Below, piece after piece: positions 11,354 through 21,656 of a stretch of DNA of 64,000 bases. Within the stretch, counting starts at the first letter, position 1, and every line of letters begins with the position of its first letter. The notes beneath the pieces were generated by a model. It was not told the DNA's origin and did no database searches. It saw only the letters and a program-made list of their open reading frames with translations. Made by a program: the position numbers and the translations under genes. Source of the stretch: Bursaphelenchus xylophilus (Eukaryota > Nematoda > Chromadorea > Rhabditida > Aphelenchoididae); the NCBI GenBank assembly GCA_904066235.2, contig CAJFCV020000002.1:2356001-2420000 (forward strand). Reading direction: 5' to 3'.

Positions 11354-12066
11354 CAGTAGCGGACCTGATCCAGTGGGAAAAAACATGCCACTTTGCATCC
11401 GGGAAGAATCAAAAAATGTGGCAAGACACCTCCTTTTCCAAGTGGAAAAAAACTCCGATTTCAAGGGCGCGGCCGCTTTTTTGTGAGGGAAAGGCGAGCC
11501 CTTCAAAACGAAGCTTTTTCGCCGCAAAGAGTCCCTGGAAAGCGCGAGCTAAAACTCTCAGGAATTGACATACAGTGGCGGACCAGATCCAGTGGCAAAA
11601 AAACGTATCATTTTGCATCCGGGAAGTATCAAGAAATGTAGCAAAATACCTCCCTGTCCAAGTGAAAAAACTCAGCTTTCAAAAGCCCGCTTTTTTGTGA
11701 GGGAAAGGGCCCTTCAAAACGAAGTTTTTTCACGTGGAAAGGGAAGCATTTTGCCACATTTTTGATACTTCCCGGATGCAAAATGGTACGTTTTTTTCCA
11801 CTGGATCAGGTCCCCCACAGTACCTGAGGGAAGAATCTTCTAAATTTGTGCCACTTTTTTTAAATCTGAAAGAGGCACTTGAGGAACTTTCCCTTGTCCT
11901 TTATGCAATCAGATTTCAAAAGCGCGCCCGCTATTTTTGTGGGGGAAAAGGCGCGCCCTTCAAAACGAAGATTTTTCACTTGGAGAAGGAGGCATTTTGC
12001 TACATTTTTTGATACTTCCCGAATGCAAAATTATACGCATTTTGTCACTGGATTAGGCCCGTCACT
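11354..12066. mobile_element. Cluster of three FB-D copies
   Basis: At 11354-11560 and 11925-12066 lie partial copies, and at 11573-11820 a full foldback (CAGTGGCGGACCAGATCCAG mirrored by CACTGGATCAGGTCCCCCAC). The paired arms of the full copy explain the open frames on both strands. Confidence 0.65.
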
Positions 12067-12198
12067 GATATCTTGGCTGCCTTTGCAAAACGCGAGCAAG
12101 AATTTTGTGGAATTTATATGTGGTATATGCCCGCAGTATGTACTAAATTTGAAGTAATTAGTACCATTGCATATTGCAAATATCTGCCGCTTTTTTAG

Positions 12199-13348
12199 AG
12201 CTCTCCGGGCGCCTCTCCTCCTTCGAGGACTCGGAGGATGACTGCGATCTCCGCGCCACCTCCAAAACCGAGACCTACGTCATCTCCTACGTGGACGAAG
12301 AGGTCTTGAACCTGACTCCATGGTACGAAATCGACCGCACTTCTCAGGTTCTGCCGACGGAACGAAAGCAAACGCAGACGATGCCAACGCACGGAGTGCT
12401 GTTGGAAAAAGCCTCGGAGACCAGCGGCTACGAATGTGAGAGCAAGGAGACGTATTGCGAAGTCAAATACGATCATAAAGACGGAAAATTTGAGCAGAGC
12501 GCCTATACGAGAGTGATGAAGGTGCTCTCAATTATGGCTAATCACGAAAATGTAAGGGGTTTTTTGAAAATCCTCACACTTTTTTGCAAAAATACCGTTG
12601 AATTTGACGAATTCGTCAACAAAGTGCGACTTTTTTCCATGGTTGCTAAATTCAGGCCATCTTTCAGTCATAACTTTACTTTTTTTTCTTTGCCTTTTTG
12701 CACTTCTCCGCCTGAGCCCTCTCGTACCGTATTGCTCGCAAAGATCATTGAATATCTCGGCTGTCCTTGCAATGCGCGAGCTAAAACTTTCAGCGATTGA
12801 TATGTGGCCTATGCCCAATGTGTGTGCAGAATATGAAGAAAATCTGAGCGTCGCATTTTGGGTACTTTCCTTGTCAATTATGGAAATTAGAGCTTTTTTG
12901 TTTGTTAATTTTTACTGTGGTACGGCGAAGAGGTATAACGTATTTCATAACACAAAAATTGGAGTGTCTGAAGACCCAAAGGAAAAAAGAATTTTAACAT
13001 TTGGCCAAGAACTTAGAAAGTTATGGCCAATTTAAGTGGGGGGGGGGGATACAAATCCCGCGCGATGCACAATTTTCTCCGTTTTTTTCATTGTGCGCCC
13101 AAAAAAATCTGAATTTTATTTTTCCAGCTGATCAATTGGTTCTCCGTGGATAATCCAGAAGGCGCTGAGGTGCTGAAAATTACGCCCCATGCGAAGAACG
13201 TCGAGAAAATTATCGACTCCACTTACTTGAAGGATAAGGTAAGTTTTGCCCCAAAATTCGATGAAAAAATCAAAAGTTGTATAAAAATTTTATTTATTCT
13301 GATAATAGCCTCATATCATTATTTTATTGACAGAAATTTCCCGTATAA
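12199..13348 (+). CDS. Unrecognised protein, 3' exons
   Basis: Three exons fit in phase: 12199-12551 (after TTTTTTAG), 13128-13238 (after TTTTTCCAG, ending at GTAAGT) and a terminal 13334-13348 that adds Lys-Phe-Pro-Val and a stop. An AATAAA-like signal follows near 13370. The visible part is about 160 residues. It opens with an acidic Ser/Glu/Asp stretch and ends with a mixed region reading ITPHAKNVEKIIDSTYLKDK. I see no known domain, signal peptide or membrane segment. The first visible exon begins in mid-codon after an acceptor, so the 5' end lies upstream, probably beyond the repeats at 10.6-12.1 kb. It is convergent with the transferase gene ending at 13468. The splice choice for the last exon is weak (TTGACAG). 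Confidence 0.55.
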
Positions 13349-13467
13349 AAGTTACCCGAAACTTGAAAAAAATAAAAAAATTACAAAAAATTTTAAAGAG
13401 TAATCAAAAACGTGAGTTTACAGTGATCGTAGAATCGTAAGGATTTACAGAGTAGCGCCACAATCAT

Positions 13468-16400
13468 CTAGGCTTGTTTGGCCAGCGCTTTCTTGGTCTT
13501 GGAGCTGTTGCAAATGCCCTTGGGGCTCAAAAACCACGCGTTGTTCAGGGCTTGTCGGCTCATCTTATTTTTCGCTCCAATATAGTAATTATTATTGACG
13601 ATGTAAGGCTTATAATTTTTTCTCTCCTTCTGACTCATTTTGAACCATTTTCCATCCGCGACATCCGACCATTTGAAGGATTTACAGCGAATTGATTTTT
13701 TAGCGCATTTTGCGTTGAGAATGTCCTAAAAGTATGGTTGATGCAAAAGGAATTGCGGTTTTTTTAATTTTTTCGTATTTTTTTATAGGATAGCTCAATT
13801 CAAAAATGGAAAAAGGTATATAGTAGTAAATTTTAAGAGGATTTTTTCTGTATATATGCTATTCTTATAAAAGTTATCAAACGTTACCATAAGTTACCAT
13901 GAAAGTAACCTAAATATGTTAGTATATTTTAAACCATTTTTTTTACATATTTTTTTGCGGCTTTATCCATTTTTGAAAATATTTTGATAAAATACATTAT
14001 ATTCTATCAAAAAACAAAAAAAACCCCATTTTTGGCAAAGCGTTAAAACGCTATCCCAAAAATTCAATTTCAGCAAATTTTACAAATTGTGTCATATCTT
14101 TTTTTCAATAAGTCCAAAATAAAAAATTCTTTTTGCTTTCGATTAGTAACAACATTTTTAAGATTTTTGTGACAAAAAACATCAAAATCAAAAAATTTAT
14201 TTTTTTGACATTTTTTTACCAAAAAATAAAATTCAAGATTTTGATGTCTTTTTTTCACGAAAGCCTTAAAAATGTTGTTACTAATCGAAAGCAAAAAGAA
14301 TTTTTTATTTTGGACTTATTTAAAAAAATATATGACACAATTTGTAAAATTTGCTGAAATTGAATTTTTAGGATAGCGTTTTAACGCTTTGCCAAAAATG
14401 GGGTTTTTTTTGTTTTTTGATAGAATATAATGTATTTTATCAAAATCTTTTCAAAAATGGATAAAGCCGCAAAAAAATATGTAAAAAAATTGGTTTAAAA
14501 TATACTAACATATTTAGGTTACTTTCATGGTAACTTATGGTAACGTTTGATAACTTTTATGAGAATAGCATATATACAGAAAAAATCCTCTTAAAATTTA
14601 CTACTATATACCTTTTTCCATTTTTGAATTGAGCTATCCTATAAAAAAATACGAATAAATTAAAAAGTCCGCAATTCCTTTTGCATCAACCTAATAGTAA
14701 TTATTAGTAAGATAAAGGGTTGTAAAAAAGTCAAAGGATCTTTTTAAAGCCCTTAGGGCATGCAGACTTGGTTTTTATAAAATTTCGGACAGTGTGTCCG
14801 AATGGCGCAATTGGTTGTGAAAAAACAAAATTTGGGGCAGGTTCGATTCCCGCTTGGTCGAAATTTACCAAATTAAAAAATTTTAGGCAGAAATTAATGT
14901 CAATGTAAAATACGTCCCTGATATAGTTTTACCTACTATTTTTGATTTCAAAATTGACATCTTTTTGGCTTCAAAATTTTTTAATTGACCAAAAATATTA
15001 AATTGATCGGCTTAAACAAAAACAGTGACTTTTCCTGGCCGTATTATACATTCTTACATATTTAAGGCTTCTAGAGATGTCAATATTTCGTAAAAACTTC
15101 AAATTTCCCCACCTGATCCATCAATTTCTTCTGGCTTTTCAAGCTCTCCTGGATCTCCTTGAACACTGTCTTCGTCTCATACGTTGGGCGAACACACATC
15201 GGGTCAAACGCGAATTTCTGGCCATTAGTTTCTTTGAAGTTCACTGGGATTGTAAGGTCCGTTTCCGTGTTATTGAAGGCCTCATGGAACAATTGCATCG
15301 GGTTTTTCCACCAAACAGCATCCGTCTCGAAGATTACAAGGTTTAGGTTGGCCTGAAAAATGAAAGTATTATATACAGGGTGACCCAAAAAAACGATCAT
15401 CAAGACTTTTCGGAATAAAAACCTTATTTTTTGGTACAAGCAAAAACTTATGAATTCAAACGATAAACAGCAATCCTGGTGATGAAGTATTAAGCTAGTT
15501 TTAAAGCAGCTGCACTTGGCGGCGATATAGAGCTCCAGACATGACTTAAAGTTTTGGGCTCGGGGCCGCAACTTTTTTCTGGGAAATCGTTCCCGTTCTC
15601 AGCGCAGCGATCACTCAGTGGCTCCAAACTTTTGTGACGTATAGTACAGGTGCTGGCCTTCAATTGAAAAAAATTGCAGTTCATTGGATTCAGATCCGGC
15701 GAGCAAGGGCACATTTCGCAGACCCGGTGAAATCGGAAAAATCGGTCCCATTACTGGTCTTGAGTCGCTTTTGCTTTGTGAACCAGCGCTGAGTCTAGCT
15801 GGAACGCCAAATTTGCATCGCCAAGGTTCTTCTGAGTCAACGGAAGCACGACGAGATAGAGATTAACGCGGCGCTAAAATTTTGCCCTCTTGATCCACTA
15901 AAAGCATGGATTTCTTGCCGCTGGCACAAATTCCGCCACAGAGGGAAACGCTCCGGATTTTTTCGGGTTTCGACGTTAGCTAATGTGCTCGGGGCCTTAT
16001 TGAGTCAGATCCTGTCGTTTTGGTAGTCGTGCTTCCGCTAGACGTTGAACCGCGAAGGGAATGCGCTCATGTCTTTGAGCTGCGGCCCGACCCTTGAGTT
16101 TCCGGCATCTCTGGCGCTGTACACGCTTGTTGTCGCCCTTGAGGAGTTGACCTTTTTGCAGCTTGTACAGTACGGGGTTGGGCTTATCTTTGGCTACTTG
16201 GTAGACGGATCGATCGATGATACCGTTTTTGCGGGCGATTTTTTCTCGAAATTCGTCGATTTTGTTGTTAATGATCCCGCGTCTCGCAGAAGCGTTGGAG
16301 GTGCGTTTTCTTTCACTTCCTGGACGCTTACTAATGTTACCAAGCTACTTGTATCTTGTGATTGTTTTCGACACAGCATCCTTTCCACATCTAGCAAATT

Positions 16401-18962
16401 AACAAGTTTCCTTTTGTAGAAACGGCCCCAAAATCGCAGTTCCTTTGTTTGACATTTAAAAAAAGCATGTTAGTCAATCGATATGGACATGAAAAGGGAA
16501 GGACTAGGACAGAAAAACACGGAGAATTTAACAGTGCGAGAATTATTTCCATGCACCTAAAAATTTTCGCGGTAGGACACAAACAAATTTGATGATCGTT
16601 TTTTTGGGTCACCCTGTACATATACTACAGTCAGTCTGTCGAGAAAATAATGAGCACAATGTAGTTTTTGCGGATCGCGTCGCTGAAGAGAAAGCAATCT
16701 GATTTTGTCGCGAGACAGTTCATTTTCTTGGCGGCGATGCGATTTTCTGCGACGTAGAGTTCACTATTTTCCCGACAAAGAGATATTAGTATTTTCATAA
16801 AGTGCATGGACATTTTTTCTTTTTCGCACAGTGCATTTTGAACCTTTTCCCACGCTTGTCGCCAACGCACAGTGCATTTTTCTGATTTCGCACAGTGTAG
16901 ACCTCAAAAAAGCCGTTTGCACCGTGCAAATACAAAAATCTTTTCCACGCTTGTCGCCAACGCACAGTGCATTTTTTCTCTTTCGCACAGTGCAAACCAC
17001 AAAAAAGCCGTTTGCACTGTGCGAATTCTCGACGCTGCGACTTGTTGAAACTTTCTTATGTCGCAGCGACATTTTCGCCGCACAGTGCGAAACCAAAAAA
17101 AAGAAAAAAATGTGAAATGCACGGTGCAAAAAACCGGGGGGTTTTGTGCACGGTGCGGAAAGCAAAAAAATGTCCAAGAAGCAGTCTGTCGGGAAAATAA
17201 TGTGGATTCATGATGTGAAAGTCTTATTACTATTATAACATCACTTTGTCGGGAAAATAATAGCAGGTTGTCGCGGAAAAATGATGCAAATTCCAATTCC
17301 CACTACTTTTCCATTACTGTAGAATGAAAAGTGTCGAAATTACGTAGGGTTTCATTGTTAAAATATTATATTTTCAATACAATATCAGTCTGTCGAGAAA
17401 ATAATGAGCACTCTGTCGCATCGAAAATCGCTTCGCCGCAGAAGAACTTAATTGTGTCGCGGCAAAATCAAATTGCTTTTCACTTTAGCGACACAATTGG
17501 CGCAGCTACATTGTGCTCATTATTTTCCCGACAAACTGATATTTGCAAATTAATAATCACTACGAAAAGGTTCACTACTCACCTCAACCAGCTTAATGAT
17601 CATTTTCAACCTCGCCTCCAGGAATTTCGCATATCCATTGGTCCCCCAGTCCATTGCGCTCCCATAGGCCGAGTCCGCCTTCATTTCGACGCATTCCACC
17701 TTTGGCCAATCCTTTTGAATCCTCTTGCATGTTTCATTCCCAACCGTGACGAACACCGTCTTATCGTGGACCGATTGCCCCGGCAGAGAGTACGTATTAC
17801 ACAGCCAATTCAGCGTTAAATTGAGGTAGGCATCATTGATCATGGTGAACATAACGAGATCGTTTTTGTCGTGGATTTTTTTGGATTTGCGGATTAGACC
17901 CTGAAAAATAGGGTTTTTAGATTTCAAAAATCATTTTAATGTTGATTTTGGAGCATAAAAATTTTTCAATCGATAAAAAATTTCGAAAAAAATCAGTCGA
18001 TTTTTTTTGAAATTTTGCAAATACACTCTACATAGATCACAGGTAAATCCCTACAAATTTTTTCTCGCCTTTTCCAAGCGCAGTTGAGATATTCGAAAAA
18101 CTTTTTTGAGAGATAGCACGTAAAATGAGGAGAGTTGACAGAGAAAAAAAATTTTTTTTGCCAAGAACTTTTCAAAATCCTCTTGAAAAATTTATATTTG
18201 TGGTGTAAATGCTTTTTGTATCTAATTTTACACAAAACCAGAAAAATTTTAATTAAAAATCAAAAAAAAGTTAAATTTTGCATTCAAAAAAATTTAAAAA
18301 TTTGACATTTTTCTTGGATTTATCGGCCTGGTAATTTCCGGCGTTATTACTAATAATACGAACCGTGTTTCCACTAAAAATCAGCCTTTTCCAAAAAGAA
18401 CTCGAAAAGTTATAGACAAAATTGTGATATTTTTGTCTGACCGACCTCCTCATTTTACGTGCTCTCTCTCAAGATCATTGAATATCTCAGCTTTCCCTTT
18501 AAGAAATGACCTCAAATTTTCAGTGATTGATACATAACCTATCTGCACTTTGTATGCAAAATTTGAAGGTAATCGAAAAGTCTCTCTTGGAGTTCTGACC
18601 CTTGAAGACCTACTCTAGTACAATATAAAAAATCTCATTTTTACCTTCAAAAACTCCTCATTGACTTTCAAATCCTCCACCGGAGTGCTATTCAGTTTCT
18701 GAATCGGCGGATCCCCTTGATCTAAAGTCATCGGGTTCAGCAGAACCACGCCTCCGATCACTTTTCTCTGGCCATCCTCGAAGATGTTGTCTCGCATAAC
18801 CAACGGGCCATCGATCGGCTTTTTCTTGTCGAATCCAAAATCCGGCGCTTTTTGCGGATTCAGATTCAAGCTGTGGATGTAGAATAGGGCGGCAAGGAAG
18901 AGGTATATCAAAATTATTGGGATCACTATCCGCCGAAGGGTGTGGAATGTGAAGGGGAACAT
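13468..18962 (-). CDS. Nucleotide-diphospho-sugar transferase family
   Basis: Exons on the minus strand are 18645-18962, 17583-17900, 15113-15352 and 13468-13725. All junctions are phase 0 with GT/AG borders, giving about 377 residues. Residues 10-30 form a signal anchor (VIPIILIYLFLAALFYI), so the protein should be a type II Golgi or ER membrane protein. The lumenal part reads FETDAVWWKNP, the metal-binding acidic motif of Pfam Nucleotid_trans (PF03407), followed by a conserved DQDILN-type segment and a C-terminal IVNNNYYIG block near the end of the fold. The family transfers sugars from nucleotide donors, but the acceptor is unknown. An acceptor-like TTTCAG lies about 25 bases before the ATG, suggesting trans-splicing. 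Three of its introns (0.7-2.2 kb) are filled with mobile elements, unlike its intact exons. I am confident of the family, not of the substrate. Confidence 0.85.
13737..14691. repeat. 955-bp near-perfect palindrome in an intron
   Basis: The left arm begins GTTGATGCAAAAGGAATTGC and the right arm ends with its complement GCAATTCCTTTTGCATCAAC. Arms of about 470 bp meet near 14215 with almost no spacer. Mirrored open frames at 14070-14294 (-) and 14133-14357 (+) encode nearly the same peptide, which confirms the symmetry. It lies in the last intron of the transferase gene. Confidence 0.9.
14805..14880 (+). other. tRNA-like Pol III box A / box B segment
   Basis: TGGCGCAATTGG fits box A and GGTTCGATTCC is an exact box B, about 40 bases apart. 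The acceptor stem pairs poorly and the anticodon arm cannot be formed convincingly. This is a tRNA-derived relic rather than a working tRNA. Confidence 0.45.
15376..16616 (-). mobile_element. Mariner-like element, decayed
   Basis: The terminal inverted repeats CAGGGTGACCCAAAAAAACG (continuing ATCATCAA) are near identical at both ends. TA dinucleotides flank them at 15374-15375 and 16617-16618. The length of 1241 bp fits the mariner/Tc1 size. It sits in intron 2 of the transferase gene, on the same strand as that gene. Confidence 0.9.
15490..16400 (-). pseudogene. Mariner transposase remnant
   Basis: Minus-strand fragments keep recognisable transposase pieces. CPCSPDLNPM near 15.7 kb matches the PSSPDLNP segment before the last catalytic acid. 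IRHKSLEPL just after it matches the usual RHKSLE block. An N-terminal piece near 16.2-16.4 kb reads SVQEVKENAPPTLLRDAG. The frame is broken repeatedly between these, so no functional enzyme is encoded. Confidence 0.75.
16631..16784. mobile_element. TIR-A MITE, subtype A1
   Basis: The copy runs CAGTCTGTCGAGAAAATAATG to CACTATTTTCCCGACAAAGA, with the usual internal GATTTTGTCGCGAGACAGTT. It abuts the mariner element. Confidence 0.75.
16787..17180. repeat. Family G element
   Basis: It starts ATTTTCATAAAGTGCATGGA and contains about 11 copies of GCACNGTGC. CCCACGCTTGTCGCCAACGC is repeated between them. Apparent Cys/His-rich open frames on both strands are repeat artefacts. Confidence 0.75.
17183..17543. 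mobile_element. TIR-A MITE pair
   Basis: At 17183-17300 there are broken left ends (one with TGTGGATT, subtype A2). At 17387-17543 there is a complete A1 copy, ATCAGTCTGTCGAGAAAATA to TATTTTCCCGACAAACTGAT, flanked by TA. Confidence 0.75.
17995..18600. repeat. FB-C-type foldback in intron 1
   Basis: The left arm contains GCGCAGTTGAGATATTCGAA and GCACGTAAAATGAGGAG. The right arm contains CTCCTCATTTTACGTGC and TTGAATATCTCAGC in inverted order. It fills most of the first intron of the transferase gene. Confidence 0.7.
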
Positions 18963-19079
18963 TTTGGAGGGGGTTGGTTACATTCTGAAAGTGGTAACTT
19001 GGAGAAAATCAAGAAAAATGTATACCTCGCGATTAAAAGTTTTAAAAAAAGTCTGCAGAATTAATTTATTGCTGCCCCG

Positions 19080-19490
19080 AATTCACGAAAAAAAATTATT
19101 CTCCGCTGCGGAGAGGTAAGGCAAAAATCCAAAATGCACTGTGCAAAAAAACAAAAAAAATGTCCGTGCACTTTAAAAAAATACTAATCTTTGCCAGGCA
19201 AAATGGTCATACGAAAATCGCATTATCTCAGAATGGATTCAAACCGCTTTATCCAATTTTTAAATCGAATATCTCTCTTAGATAGTTTTGTTTCTAAACA
19301 AAAAATCTCCAGGATTTCTGACCGCGAGCCCTCAGGTTTCTTCTTCGAATTTCTCCTTTCGGAACCGGTCTGAAGGTAGATGAGGTAGAAAAATGCTCCG
19401 CTTCAGTTTTTCTATCGCTATTTTTTTTGACTGCACGTCCTTCTTATTGTTAGTAAATAGTTAGGGAGTATGTTGCAAAGTAAGAGCTTG
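19080..19490. other. No supported gene
   Basis: A solitary GCACTGTGC and a GTGCACTTTAAAA family G end lie at 19135-19180. No coding evidence is seen. Confidence 0.35.
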
Positions 19491-19494
19491 GTAT

Positions 19495-19822
19495 TTTCAT
19501 AAAGTGGATGGACATTTTTTCGCTTCCGCACAATGCATCTTGAACCTTTTCCCACACTTGTCGCCAACGCACAGTGTATTTTTTCTTTTGCGCACCGTGC
19601 AAACCTTAAAAAAGCGGGGATTTTTGTCCACGGTGCGGGCTGCGGCAAATGTCCGTGCACTTTATGAAAATGCTAATATCAGTCTGTCAGGAAAATAATG
19701 TGGATTTGTCGCGCCTTGGAATCGTCCATCATCGCTTTGCGGCGACTAGCCGCCGCTGGAGATTTGATAAGCGATTGCACTCGTTTTTCGATGGTCCACA
19801 TTATTTTCCCGACAGACTGAGA
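19495..19822. mobile_element. Family G element beside TIR-A A2 MITE
   Basis: 19495-19680 runs ATTTTCATAAAGTGGATGGA to GTGCACTTTATGAAAATG, a complete small family G copy. 19681-19822 runs CAGTCTGTCAGGAAAATAATG to the complementary end, with CCTTGGAATCG and CCGCCGCTGGAGATTTG marking subtype A2. Confidence 0.75.
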
Positions 19823-20354
19823 GTGTGCAAAATTTTAAACGAAATTGAACAGTGTGAGCTTCGAAGAAAAATCAAAAATCCTGTCCAAAAGTTAGTCCAA
19901 AAAATCACAAAAAACCTGCATTTCGCTACTTGAAAGACTAAAATTTCTAAGTTGTAAGCATTAAAAAATCCCATTAACTAGTATTTTAAGGAAACAAAAA
20001 TTCCAATCCCATAAAAACGAGTCTCTTTCAAGTCACATAAACCGCCGAAAGCGGCGATCTTTGCGGATATTTTCCGTCAAAAATACAAAAAAAAGTCCAT
20101 TGCGCAACCCAAATTTCGAGCTCTCCAAAAACAGCGTTTAAAAATTTTTTCCGATTCACTCTTTCAGGTCGTTATAAAGGTCTCCCTTCCCTTGGGTTTT
20201 TTGATTCTCTTGGAAGACGCAAAATGAAAAAAATGAACACAAAGAACGGAGGAGAAGATCGCAGAGCAAGATTAGGATTCTGAACCGGAGAATGGGATTG
20301 GTATCAGGTTTGCAAAAGAATTGGAAGAGTAATGTAAAGCAGTGGTTCACATAT
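19823..20354. other. Unassigned between repeats
   Basis: No exon is supported. An ATG at 20292 followed by a few sensible codons could belong to the 5' end of the WD-repeat-like gene, but it runs into a family G element. A minus-strand open frame at 20156-20350 contains a hydrophobic run and is unexplained. Confidence 0.3.
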
Positions 20355-21175
20355 TCGTATTTTCATAAAGTGCATGGAATTTTTTTTCTCGTTCGCACAG
20401 TGCATTTTGAACCTTTTCCCACGCTTGTCGCCAACGCACAGAGCATTTTTCTCTTTTCGCACTGCGCAATCCTCAAAAAAGCCGTTTGCACTGTGCAAAT
20501 TTCTGGCACTGTCGCAGCGACGAAACTGAAACTTGCGGCATTTCGACGCACAGTGCGAAAAGGGGTAAAATGCACGGTGCAAAAGATTTTTTGTGCACGG
20601 TGCGGACGTTTGCACAGTGCGTTTTGAACTTTTTCCCACGCTTGTCGCTAATGCACAGTGCATTTTTTTCTTTTCGCACAGTGCAAAAGTCAAGAAAAGC
20701 CGTTTGCACTGTGCAAATTTCTGGCATCGTCGCTGCGGTATTCCGATGCACAGTGCGAAAATCAAAAAGAGGTAAAATGCACGGTGCAAAAAAAATGTTT
20801 TTTTGTTTCGCACAGTGCATTTTGAACCTTTTCCCACGCTTGTCGCCAACGCACAGTGCATTTTTTCCCTTTCCGCACAGTGCAATCCTCAAAAAAGTCG
20901 TTTGCACTGTGCAAATTCAAAACTTTTCCCACGCCTGTCGCCAACGCACAGTGCATTTTTCTCTTTCCGCACAGTGCAATCCTCAAAAAAGTCGTTTGCA
21001 CTGTGCAAATTCTTGGCACCGTCGCGCGACGAAGCTGAAACTTGCTTATGTCGCTGCGATATTTCGACGCACGGTGCAAAAACCAAATAAGGGCGAAATG
21101 CACGGTGCAAAAAAGGAGGGTTTTTTGTGAACGGTGCGGGGCGCGACAAATGTCTACGCACTTTATGAAAATACT
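20355..21175. repeat. Long family G array
   Basis: About 25 GCACNGTGC palindromes occur, with four or more repeats of CCCACGCTTGTCGCC. The whole is bounded by TTTTCATAAAGTGCATGGA at the left and GCACTTTATGAAAATA at the right. It looks like several family G units fused inside one pair of termini. Confidence 0.8.
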
Positions 21176-21188
21176 TATTTAAGTACAA

Positions 21189-21335
21189 CTCTGTCGGGAA
21201 AATAATGTGGATTCTTTGCGCCTTGAAGTAACCCATCATCGCTTCGAAAGTCGCACTCATTGTCAGAGATTAGGTGCGACGAGGAGAGACATTTTTCTAC
21301 GAACAAGTCCACATTATTTTCCCGACAGCCTGATA
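21189..21335. mobile_element. TIR-A MITE, subtype A2
   Basis: The copy runs CTCTGTCGGGAAAATAATGTG to CACATTATTTTCCCGACAGC, with a subtype A2 interior (CATCATCGCTTCG). It directly follows the family G array. Confidence 0.75.
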
Positions 21336-21656
21336 AATAAATGCCCTGGTAACACCTTACAAGGCTCTCAAGTGCGACACTCAAATTTTCTTTAAGCAAA
21401 AATTATTCGTGGAAAAAAGTCATCATGTCGAAACTGCGATCCGTGTTGCATTTTGCCTTGCCTATTCAAATTTGGTGAAAAGAACCAAGGGTACCTTTGT
21501 GTAACTTTTCCCTTGCCTCGTTTTTCTTTCTCAAAATTGGAAAAAAAGTAGGCTCTTGGCCTATTCTTACGCATGTCATGTGAAAAAAAGAGGATGTGAA
21601 AACTTATATCGACAATAAAAAGCCAATGTATTTTTTTTTATTTACGGTATTTACAG

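Noticed and set aside
14070..14357. Two 74-codon open frames on opposite strands with nearly the same peptide
   Set aside because: They are mirror images in the palindrome and have low-complexity Lys/Phe/Ile composition.
16045..16419. 124-codon + strand open frame
   Set aside because: It is antisense to the mariner transposase remnant, whose motifs are on the minus strand.
20304..20885. 193-codon Cys/His/Ala-rich open frame (-) and similar frames in other family G repeats
   Set aside because: The frame follows repeated GCACNGTGC and CACGCTTGTCGCC units and appears on both strands at every family G copy. It is a repeat artefact.
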